A stretch of 64,000 nucleotides of DNA, taken from a virus. The stretch lies in IMG/VR virus record IMGVR_UViG_3300028553_000005, positions 1-64,000 of that record; one strand, written 5' to 3'. Below, piece after piece: positions 1 through 6,592 of the stretch. The position numbers were made by a program, and so were the translations under genes. Under the pieces are notes generated by a model. The model saw nothing but the letters and a program-made list of their open reading frames with translations. It searched no databases and was not told the DNA's origin. Positions within the stretch are counted from its first letter, which is position 1; each line of letters opens with the position of its first letter.

Positions 1-270
1 GACGGCGGCTTTTGTAAATTCACTAGCGGCTTTACCTCGTGCATCTTCGGAAGGACATTGGGCTCTGTGTCCTTTTTCGGGAGTATCCACACCGAATATT
101 CTAACGGCAAGTTCTGGCTTAAGTGGTGCCGGCAAAAAGGGAGCCGCTATGACCACAGTATCGCCATCGCTTACACGGACAATCTGAGCATCATAGGTTA
201 CACCTTTTGGAGTTTTCTGTGCTATTGCCAACATAGGCAAAGCAAGTAATACAAGTAATAATTTCTTCAT
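1..270 (-). CDS. Secreted thermonuclease (SNase-like), C-terminus cut by window edge
   Basis: This ORF runs off the left edge, so only the first 90 codons are present. The protein begins with a signal peptide (MKKLLLVLLALPMLAIAQ). The staphylococcal-nuclease core signature then follows: VRVSDGDTV, and VRIFGVDTPE with an active-site-type Arg and Asp. Family members cut DNA and RNA in a calcium-dependent reaction. The signal peptide implies export to the periplasm. The start ATG overlaps the stop of the upstream lipoprotein gene as ATGA, so it is cotranslated with the spanin genes. A role in degrading host DNA or debris at lysis, or outside the cell, is inferred from that context. The catalytic Glu and second Arg lie beyond the window. 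Confidence 0.85.
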   Translation of the reverse strand, partial: MKKLLLVLLALPMLAIAQKTPKGVTYDAQIVRVSDGDTVVIAAPFLPAPLKPELAVRIFGVDTPEKGHRAQCPSEDARGKAASEFTKAAV

Positions 271-560
271 TTTACACTTTCAAATATTTGTTTCTGTTGT
301 TTATACCATAATTGCCATGCATTGTATCTATCTTGTAGTTCATAATACAATCCATAATTCTCATTAGCATTTTGTAACAGGTCTGCTAATGTTTTTTTAT
401 TTTCACTTAGAGGCTTTAGAACCGGAGCGGGCTCCATTAGCACTTGAGGGGCCTCGGGAAATTTTTGGCTCAATGGCACGGTTGTAGAGCACCCAAGCAT
501 CATCAGACAACTTACACTCAGCGTTAATAGCTTCCCTTTTTGCTTCAATATCTTTAGCAT
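267..560 (-). CDS. Outer-membrane spanin (Rz1-type lipoprotein)
   Basis: This 97-residue protein has a short basic N-terminus, a hydrophobic segment and a lipobox-like MLGC with the putative lipidated Cys at residue 24. A Pro-rich stretch follows (PEAPQVLMEPAPV), then a polar tail. This is the normal make-up of an Rz1/o-spanin. The gene starts inside the upstream membrane/coiled-coil gene in another frame and extends past its end, which is the classical overlapped Rz/Rz1 arrangement. Spanins join the inner and outer membranes at lysis of Gram-negative hosts. The lipobox has Met at -3, so signal peptidase II processing is likely but not certain. Confidence 0.72.
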   Translation of the reverse strand: MLKILKQKGKLLTLSVSCLMMLGCSTTVPLSQKFPEAPQVLMEPAPVLKPLSENKKTLADLLQNANENYGLYYELQDRYNAWQLWYKQQKQIFESVK

Positions 561-897
561 TCCTATTCACCTTTTCTTTAATCAACTCTTTATTCTTATT
601 AACTTCAGCTGCCAACTTTTCATTGGCTTTGGCAGATTGTATTTCTGCTTCCTTTATCTTTGCTTGCATCTCGGCTATTCTAGCACGATACGACATTTCT
701 GTGGCATATCCTCCTTCAAAGAATACACCAATCACCAATAACACTATACCTAGTTGTCTACCAACCAAAGCGTATGGTTGAATTATAGGTATAAATCTAA
801 CAAGTGATCCTATAAATGTTAATACAAGTCCAAGAATAACCAGACCATGTATTGCCCATTGTAAAATCCAATCAGGTATGAATGACAAAAACCACAT
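403..897 (-). CDS. Inner-membrane coiled-coil protein, probable i-spanin (Rz-like)
   Basis: This 164-residue protein has two N-terminal hydrophobic segments (about residues 10-35 and 48-63). A long charged helix rich in Ala, Glu and Lys follows (about 68-125), which is a probable periplasmic coiled coil. The last third overlaps the lipoprotein gene at 267-560 in another frame. Membrane anchor plus coiled coil plus an embedded lipoprotein gene indicates the inner-membrane partner of a spanin pair. Classical Rz has only one membrane span, so the two hydrophobic segments are unusual. A holin-like or other membrane role is the main alternative. Confidence 0.6.
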   Translation of the reverse strand: MWFLSFIPDWILQWAIHGLVILGLVLTFIGSLVRFIPIIQPYALVGRQLGIVLLVIGVFFEGGYATEMSYRARIAEMQAKIKEAEIQSAKANEKLAAEVNKNKELIKEKVNRNAKDIEAKREAINAECKLSDDAWVLYNRAIEPKISRGPSSANGARSGSKASK

Positions 898-900
898 TGA

Positions 901-1581
901 TTACGCCTTTATCGGTTTTCTCCGAATAGACATAAGAACCGGAGTTTTTTTCTTTTTCAAATTGACACCTGGTTCACCACCAAGGCCACCTGTACCAGCG
1001 ATTGCACCACGACCAACAACATTTGTTGGTGCTGCAGCTACAACACCATCTTCTTCTAAATCGGTACTTTCAGGTACACAATTAGGTACCATTCTATTGC
1101 CTTTTTTCTTCATACCTCTAGCTACATATCCTTGCCAGCAAGCTTCAAAAACACTTTCGGTTCTCACATTAATTGGTGCACCACGGCGTTCTGGATTTGG
1201 ATCTTCTCTACGCTTTCTACGAGCTGCAGAAGCACGACCTTCTTTGCCTAAAGCGTGAGCTTTAGCTTGAGGTAAACATTTTGGTTTACCTTCACCAGGA
1301 TCTCTTGCACAATCACCTTTGATATTGCCTTTGGTGTCCATACGAACCCATTTTTGTTTAAACCACTTTCGTAAATCTTCACTCAATTCAGTTTCTTCAC
1401 CAAGACTTCCTTGGTGTAAAGTATTGAGATGGTGCATTACTTCTTTTGTTTTATCTGATATTTGGTTAAACAGTTGAACACGTTCTTCATCGGCCATAGG
1501 ACCTTTTAGTTTGTGCCTGAGATGGTTCAAATCTGCTTGAACTCTTACAAAATCTTTAAATGTTAATATGTCGTAATTCAT
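901..1581 (-). CDS. Conserved T4-like marine phage protein, DUF5872-like basic domain
   Basis: This 226-residue protein carries a highly basic central domain (about residues 70-145). It has the pattern KWFKQKWVRMDTKGNIKGDC, then KCLPQAKA and AARRKRREDP. I recognise this as a domain of unknown function common in marine T4-like phages, probably DUF5872. A Gly/Ala-rich linker and a basic end (KKKKTPVLMSIRRKP) follow. The start overlaps the upstream stop as ATGA. The basic charge and the neighbourhood of head-interior candidates suggest a DNA-associated virion protein. That role is inferred only. Confidence 0.7.
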   Translation of the reverse strand: MNYDILTFKDFVRVQADLNHLRHKLKGPMADEERVQLFNQISDKTKEVMHHLNTLHQGSLGEETELSEDLRKWFKQKWVRMDTKGNIKGDCARDPGEGKPKCLPQAKAHALGKEGRASAARRKRREDPNPERRGAPINVRTESVFEACWQGYVARGMKKKGNRMVPNCVPESTDLEEDGVVAAAPTNVVGRGAIAGTGGLGGEPGVNLKKKKTPVLMSIRRKPIKA

Positions 1582-1964
1582 ATTTGCCTTAATATCTGTG
1601 CAATATGTAAATCAACCGGAATGTCAGCTGATATAATATTTTTTCCGTTTACACTCCTAATAACATCAGGCATAATACCCAAATATATTAGAAATGTTTT
1701 CAAAATATCATAATCTCTTTTATCAATTTTATAGAACAATATTCTAGAAGTTGGTTCTGGACCAAAAACATTGTTCAATAAAATAATGTGATTAAGTATC
1801 AATCTCTCTTTAAGAGTTTTGGTAATCTTATATCTACGAAATAATCTTTTTAAGTATTTCGTCCTTTTAATATCACTTTCGAATTCAGATATAATACAAT
1901 TAGGTGTCGTGTAACACTTCATTGCATACATCATAAAATTTTCATCATTCAAATCATCAAACAT
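1578..1964 (-). CDS. Conserved hypothetical protein (DUF7207-like)
   Basis: This 128-residue all-helical protein opens with FDDLNDENFMMYAMKCY and contains LKERLILNHIILLNNVFG and SRILFYKI. The pattern matches a small family common in T4-like cyanophages and SAR11 phages (I believe DUF7207). No catalytic motif or membrane segment is visible. It lies between a structural/acidic gene and the basic DUF5872-like gene, overlapping the latter by four bases. The family is recognised but the function is not. Confidence 0.65.
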   Translation of the reverse strand: MFDDLNDENFMMYAMKCYTTPNCIISEFESDIKRTKYLKRLFRRYKITKTLKERLILNHIILLNNVFGPEPTSRILFYKIDKRDYDILKTFLIYLGIMPDVIRSVNGKNIISADIPVDLHIAQILRQI

Positions 1965-1970
1965 ATTGTA

Positions 1971-2453
1971 TTATTCTTGTGGTGGTTGCTTTTCGCCTTC
2001 TGGATCTAAATGTTCAGTTTCATCAGATACTATTTCATCCAAACCTGCATCATCAGTAACCACAGCATAACATTCATAATGGCCATCTTCGGATATACCA
2101 TAACTGAAATAGAAATAATAGTCTACTTCATCATTTGGATTTGTTGTTACGCCATCAGTATCAACACCGTGTTTTTCTCCAAATTGGTTTATTGCAACAA
2201 CTTCTTCACCATCCATAATATCATCAAATATTACTCTAGGTAAACTAACACCATAAAGAGCCATTAATTTTGAAGCTCTAATCCATGCAACATAAGGATT
2301 TAAAAAGTGAGGATCTAAAGCTGCATATAGATTATCATTGATTTCATCACGAGTTTCTTCTTGTGATAAATCTACAGTTTCTTTAGAAATGGAGATGACC
2401 GGCATAGCCAGTCCATCTCCACATTCACTAACATACCTTCTAAATGCTAACAT
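1971..2453 (-). CDS. Acidic conserved protein, possible head-interior protein
   Basis: This 160-residue, strongly acidic protein begins MLAFRRYVSE, a short amphipathic leader ending in Glu. Similar leaders occur on several other proteins in this block (6272-6592, 6579-8384, 8386-9531, 55092-55313). The middle is rich in Asp, Tyr and Phe, and the end is Glu/Pro-rich. Start and upstream stop overlap as TAATG, so it is coupled to the Ig-like structural gene. I see no enzyme motif. Packaging into the prohead is inferred from the leader and the neighbours. Confidence 0.6.
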   Translation of the reverse strand: MLAFRRYVSECGDGLAMPVISISKETVDLSQEETRDEINDNLYAALDPHFLNPYVAWIRASKLMALYGVSLPRVIFDDIMDGEEVVAINQFGEKHGVDTDGVTTNPNDEVDYYFYFSYGISEDGHYECYAVVTDDAGLDEIVSDETEHLDPEGEKQPPQE

Positions 2454-3139
2454 TAGGCAACTACATCAAGCTTAGCAGGTGTAGAAGTTACTGCTGTAGC
2501 TCCTGTGCCTGTTGCATTGATTACTACACGATAGTAGTTATTGTCCGCATCAGTAAATGTAGGTGTGATTACTAATGCAGCAGTTGTTCCACCAGTGTAT
2601 GTTGTATTTGCAGGTGTTCCGTTTGATACGTTTACATAACTTCCACCAAGTGTTGCAGAACGCTGCCATTGGAAGGTCAACGGTGCAGCTGTATTGCCTG
2701 TGGTGATACTTGCTGTTACACGGAATGTAGCAGTATTGCCAACAGTCAAGTTAGCAGTGTTGCTACCTGGTTGTGAACTAATGGTGATAATAGCATCTTC
2801 ATATGTGGTATCTTCATCATCACCACTAAAGCTTGAAATGGCTACCAAAACTTCTTGTTGAACACGGTTAGCACGGCCACCAGAACCAGTAGTCCTTAGA
2901 ACCCAGCCAGAATGGCCAACGTTACTATCAACTGAGGATTCGTTGGCATCGACTGCAAAAAGGCCAATCGTTTCACCAACTGTATAGACATCAGCTGTAG
3001 TGTTTGCATACAGACGGGCTACGTTATCTGCTGTTGGTGCAGAATAGTTAGCCTTTACGTTTGTGGCGTTTACAATCGTTGAATTAACAGCCCAATATGG
3101 TGCATTGGCTGCGTTATCGTTATTTCCCCATGAGGACAT
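2453..3139 (-). CDS. Virion structural protein with C-terminal Ig-like domain
   Basis: This 228-residue Thr/Ser/Asn-rich protein has an N-terminal region opening SSWGNNDNAANAPYWAVNST, a pattern seen in T4-like virion proteins. From about residue 115 to the end there is an immunoglobulin-like beta-sandwich: ITISSQPGS, NTATFRVTA, FQWQRS and a closing YYRVVI strand. Such domains are usually displayed on capsids or tails and may bind host-surface carbohydrate. The gene has a strong ribosome-binding site (AAGGAG). A GATAAATA octamer, one base off the late promoter, lies about 32 bases upstream. A Hoc-like decoration role is possible but not shown. Confidence 0.7.
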   Translation of the reverse strand: MSSWGNNDNAANAPYWAVNSTIVNATNVKANYSAPTADNVARLYANTTADVYTVGETIGLFAVDANESSVDSNVGHSGWVLRTTGSGGRANRVQQEVLVAISSFSGDDEDTTYEDAIITISSQPGSNTANLTVGNTATFRVTASITTGNTAAPLTFQWQRSATLGGSYVNVSNGTPANTTYTGGTTAALVITPTFTDADNNYYRVVINATGTGATAVTSTPAKLDVVA

Positions 3140-3170
3140 CTTCTTCTCCTTATTATTGAAGGTTGTTAGT

Positions 3171-3178
3171 TATTTATC
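3171..3178 (-). promoter_or_regulatory. Possible late promoter variant (GATAAATA)
   Basis: On the minus strand this reads GATAAATA, one mismatch from the T4 late octamer TATAAATA. It sits 32-39 bases upstream of the Ig-like structural gene, after the stop of the preceding gene. A late promoter fits a virion gene, but the mismatch makes it a weak call. Confidence 0.4.
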
Positions 3179-3185
3179 TTATTTT

Positions 3186-5069
3186 CTATCTTGTTTTACT
3201 ACCGTCTTGTGGACCAGCATCTGGTTGATTAGTACGTTTCTTCATAGATGGATCAATCTCGACAGTATCCCTATCTTGACCAGTTAAAGTCTTACCACCA
3301 GTCATTATGGCCACCGCTTCCGGTTTGTTTTCACCCATACTATCTTTTTCATCGGTCATGGCCATCTTAGGTTTTTTACCATAACCCTTTGTTGATTTAT
3401 CGTCTTTTTCCCAATCATACATATCTTCTTTCATATTTTTAGACTTATATAAAGACTTAATTATACGAGCAGATTTAGACATTTCACGTTTCATTGGTGA
3501 TGTGTCATTTGTATTATTGGCACCATCAAAAGGCATTTGAGTTGCTGCCTGAGAATCGTGATATACATCTTCGGATGTTGGCTTACGACCAGTTTGACGG
3601 TCTATTGAACGGTCGATACCTGCAGAAACCTTTTTGATTCTTGCATTACGTGGTTTGGTAGAAGTTTCACCTGATTTTTTCTTTGTATATGAAAAATCTG
3701 TCAATCGTTTACTATGATAAGATTTAACTGTGGACATCTTTAATTCATCAATCTGTTTAACTTCTTCATCAATACCACTTCCATGAAATTTATGAGCAAT
3801 ATGCATTGCCATTTTTTCATGTTTTTCTTTTGGTACATTAGTACTTCTTAAATACGATAAAGCTGATTGGTGAACTTTGTTATCATCTCCAGCATCACTA
3901 TTATAAGGAGCATGTTCAGAATTTACCCATTGATGAAAATGATGGTCGACTTCTGAACTAGAAACTTCATCAATTTGTTCAACTTCTTCCTTCATCTTCA
4001 TTTCATCTTTTCTTTTACCAAAAGTGGAATGTACAAGAGTATCTAACTTTTTATGAAATTTAGTTTCTTTAGCTTTACTGATTCCTACATCCTCTTTATT
4101 CAAATGTTTTTCTAAACGGTCAATAGCACTAGTCATACCAGAACCATCTTTGGATTGTTTCTTTTCAATTTCAGCATGTTTCTTTTCACGCTCAGCCGAT
4201 GCTTTGCGGAATCTTTCTAATGCTGTCGGTTTCTTTTCTTCAGAAAATGACCGTTTAGCCATAATCTTGGCTAATTTACTCATTGCTTTCTTACGAGGTT
4301 CGGCACGCTTTGGATCTTTACTAGTTGTTTTGAGAACATAAGATGCCAATGTTTCTGGAGCCAACTCATCAAGTTGTTTATGTTCTACTTGCTCTCTATT
4401 CAATAAAGCACGATGCTCGTGGTCAATAGGAATAGAATGTTTTTGAATTAAGGCTCTCAACATTTCTCTACTTCTGGTTTTTGTTGAAGTAGTTCCTGCT
4501 GTAGATACTTTTTTAATGGCTCTGTGTACAGCTGATGTTGCTGTTGGCTCATCAGAATGTATAGCCATTAAATTTTTTAAATGTTTTTTTACAGTATCAT
4601 GGTCTAATTGAGTAGGTTCATGAGACCTACTACTACGAATTCCCATACCAGAAACTTCATCAATTTGTTCTTCTTTTTGTAATCTTTCATCAGGTTTATG
4701 GTCACGTAACCATTTTGCAAATTCACCAGACTTAGAAAAGCTAACTTTTTTATCTGTAGTAACAAATTTAGGATCAAGGCCTCTTGATGATAAAAATCTA
4801 TTTAACCATTTATCTTCGTCTAATTGAATTTCCTCAACAACATGATCTTGTTTCCATTTTAAGAAGGCGCTCGACTTAGCATGAGAAATTTTAGTATCTT
4901 TGGAAACAAATTTAGGATTGATTCCTCTAGATGATAAAAATTGATCCAATGTTCCGTCTGCTTCATAGATTCCTGCTTTTGCTGACCATGGGTCTGACGG
5001 ATCTACACCAAACCTAGGTCTTGCTGGTGTAGGATTCTTCTTAACGATATCTCTTAAATTTTTAGCCAT
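3186..5069 (-). CDS. Large head-interior candidate with repeated Q(I/L)DE motifs
   Basis: This 627-residue protein is very hydrophilic and basic (Lys, Arg, His, Ser-rich). It has five Q(I/L)DE sites, ending at about residues 85, 138, 235, 368 and 442, often preceded by acidic EEVE. They divide the chain into domains. The first two are tandem copies of one unit of about 35 residues (FLSSRG(I/L)(N/D)PKFV, then a K-S-S-x-F-x-K-W end). The T4 prohead protease gp21 cuts after (L/I)-x-E, so these sites look like processing points. The related motif-bearing protein lies directly upstream. A role as a packaged polyprotein, like T4 internal proteins, is inferred. No enzyme signature is visible. Confidence 0.65.
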   Translation of the reverse strand: MAKNLRDIVKKNPTPARPRFGVDPSDPWSAKAGIYEADGTLDQFLSSRGINPKFVSKDTKISHAKSSAFLKWKQDHVVEEIQLDEDKWLNRFLSSRGLDPKFVTTDKKVSFSKSGEFAKWLRDHKPDERLQKEEQIDEVSGMGIRSSRSHEPTQLDHDTVKKHLKNLMAIHSDEPTATSAVHRAIKKVSTAGTTSTKTRSREMLRALIQKHSIPIDHEHRALLNREQVEHKQLDELAPETLASYVLKTTSKDPKRAEPRKKAMSKLAKIMAKRSFSEEKKPTALERFRKASAEREKKHAEIEKKQSKDGSGMTSAIDRLEKHLNKEDVGISKAKETKFHKKLDTLVHSTFGKRKDEMKMKEEVEQIDEVSSSEVDHHFHQWVNSEHAPYNSDAGDDNKVHQSALSYLRSTNVPKEKHEKMAMHIAHKFHGSGIDEEVKQIDELKMSTVKSYHSKRLTDFSYTKKKSGETSTKPRNARIKKVSAGIDRSIDRQTGRKPTSEDVYHDSQAATQMPFDGANNTNDTSPMKREMSKSARIIKSLYKSKNMKEDMYDWEKDDKSTKGYGKKPKMAMTDEKDSMGENKPEAVAIMTGGKTLTGQDRDTVEIDPSMKKRTNQPDAGPQDGSKTR

Positions 5070-5071
5070 GA

Positions 5072-6256
5072 TTAGTCCTGTTTACTAATTTTTGTTCTGT
5101 CTTGTACTTTTTTAAATGCTAAACGTGCTAAATCTTTAGCACGACTCATTGGTGTGTGAATCGCACCAGACTTATCTTTAACGTCCTTTGGCATTTTTTT
5201 CCAGCCAGATGTTCCAGCGATTGTTGCTTCATCAATTTCAACTTCTTCGTTTTTCTGTTTTGCATAATAAGCAGCAAGAGCCATTTCTTTACGTTTTGTT
5301 TTTGACTTACCAGCAAATTTAGGATTATCAGAATGTACGAAATCACTAATCCAATCGCCTGCAGTTGCATCTTTACCGAGAACTTCATTAATCATTTCAT
5401 CAAGTTGTTCCTCAGTATATTCTTCTACTTCTTCTTTTGTTGACTTCCAACCACCACCCATTGCTTTGTATTTTTTAGATGCCCAACCATTTGCGTAAGC
5501 AGATGGGTATACAGCAAACTTAGATTTAGCAGCTGCTTTTGCACGAGCCCATTTTTCTGGACTTGTAGGTACATTTTTTTCATCAATCTGCTCAACTTCT
5601 TCATTTGTTTCTTTTTTACCTGTGAGAAAACGACCAAGGTTTTTTAGGTCACTCTTAAAAGAACCTGGTTTATCTTTTAAATGGCTTTTATCAGCAACAT
5701 CTTGGTTCTTTTCTGGAGATTTTTCTAAAGCCTCAGGCATCACAACATCTTTTTTCTCTTTCATTGATTTCCATTTTTCTTCTAAACGAACAGAAAAAGA
5801 TTCTTTCACTTTCTTTTTACCACGGAGAATGGCAAAATCGTGTGCATCAATTTTATTATTTTTGTTTGCATCAATCTTATGTTGATCACCTTTTAATTCT
5901 TCAGCAACTTTTTTGGTGCTGGCCAAAGCTTTCTTCATAGGCTCTGTTTTATTGCCGTCTTTATCGAAATCCAAATAATCTGGCTTGGCAGCTTCATCAT
6001 ATTTGCCTTTCGTTTTCTCATAATCTTCTTTATCTTTTTTCATCAAATCTTTTGTTTTAGGACCCTTGAGGTCATCAACAGAAGATTTACTTTGATCTTG
6101 TTTAGCCTTTGCAGAATTACCATAACTACGGCCATAAACTTTCATGCCGGTTGCCGTAGGTTCTTTAATTGGTGCCACTTCTTCCAATGATTGTTCTTCT
6201 AGAACTTTATTTACTGCGTCAATCATTGACTGGCTTACTTTATTTTTTGTGAACAT
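5072..6256 (-). CDS. Head-interior candidate with EEVEQIDE motifs and EF-hand-like loops
   Basis: This 394-residue protein begins with a possible capsid-targeting helix (MFTKNKVSQSMIDAVNKVLE). It then shows two calcium-binding-type loops, DFDKDGNKTE (about 96-105) and DANKNNKIDAHD (129-140), the latter a good EF-hand pattern. Candidate gp21 cut sites of the form (I/L)-D-E occur near residues 226, 287 and 343. Segments between them include a WARAKAAAKSKF...KYKAMGGGW module common in aquatic T4-like phages. The ribosome-binding site is GGAG. It is followed after two bases by the next motif-bearing gene. Packaging and proteolytic maturation are inferred; the function is unknown. Confidence 0.65.
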   Translation of the reverse strand: MFTKNKVSQSMIDAVNKVLEEQSLEEVAPIKEPTATGMKVYGRSYGNSAKAKQDQSKSSVDDLKGPKTKDLMKKDKEDYEKTKGKYDEAAKPDYLDFDKDGNKTEPMKKALASTKKVAEELKGDQHKIDANKNNKIDAHDFAILRGKKKVKESFSVRLEEKWKSMKEKKDVVMPEALEKSPEKNQDVADKSHLKDKPGSFKSDLKNLGRFLTGKKETNEEVEQIDEKNVPTSPEKWARAKAAAKSKFAVYPSAYANGWASKKYKAMGGGWKSTKEEVEEYTEEQLDEMINEVLGKDATAGDWISDFVHSDNPKFAGKSKTKRKEMALAAYYAKQKNEEVEIDEATIAGTSGWKKMPKDVKDKSGAIHTPMSRAKDLARLAFKKVQDRTKISKQD

Positions 6257-6271
6257 TTTATTCTCCGTTTA

Positions 6272-6592
6272 TTAGCAGTTCCACTTGCGTAATGCTTTGT
6301 TAATTCTTGAATCTGGATCTCTTGCTGTCTTAGCAGATGTCAATCGTTTCTTCATTCCACCCATACGAGCACAAAACGATTTTCTACGATTAGCAGCTTT
6401 AGAACCTGGTTTTAGTTTAGATGGTTTTGTTGTTACAGCCATCGACAATTTAGAACCTGGATTTTCTCTACGATATGATGCAATACCTTTACGATTTAAG
6501 CCACCTTCTGGATCTTTACCTGCAGAACGTTGCCATGCTGGTGATTTCTCATCCAAATATTGCTCAGAAATAAATTGTTTAAATTTTAACAT
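6272..6592 (-). CDS. Small basic protein (DUF6321-like) with cleavable leader
   Basis: This 106-residue protein has the leader MLKFKQFISEQYLDE followed by a compact basic domain. The domain contains PAWQRSAGKDPEGGLNRKG, GSKAANRRKSFCARM and a terminal RINKALRKWNC. I recognise the domain as a widespread phage family of unknown function (DUF6321). The leader ends in Y-L-D-E, an L-x-E site that gp21 could cut. The start overlaps the upstream gene by 14 bases. A packaged, DNA-binding head protein is a reasonable inference from charge, leader and neighbours. The conserved Cys residues could bind metal, but this is not certain. Confidence 0.7.
   Translation of the reverse strand: MLKFKQFISEQYLDEKSPAWQRSAGKDPEGGLNRKGIASYRRENPGSKLSMAVTTKPSKLKPGSKAANRRKSFCARMGGMKKRLTSAKTARDPDSRINKALRKWNC

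Noticed and set aside
878-1258. 126-codon plus-strand ORF opposite the DUF5872-like gene
   Set aside because: Antisense shadow created by the Arg/Lys-rich codons of the real gene.
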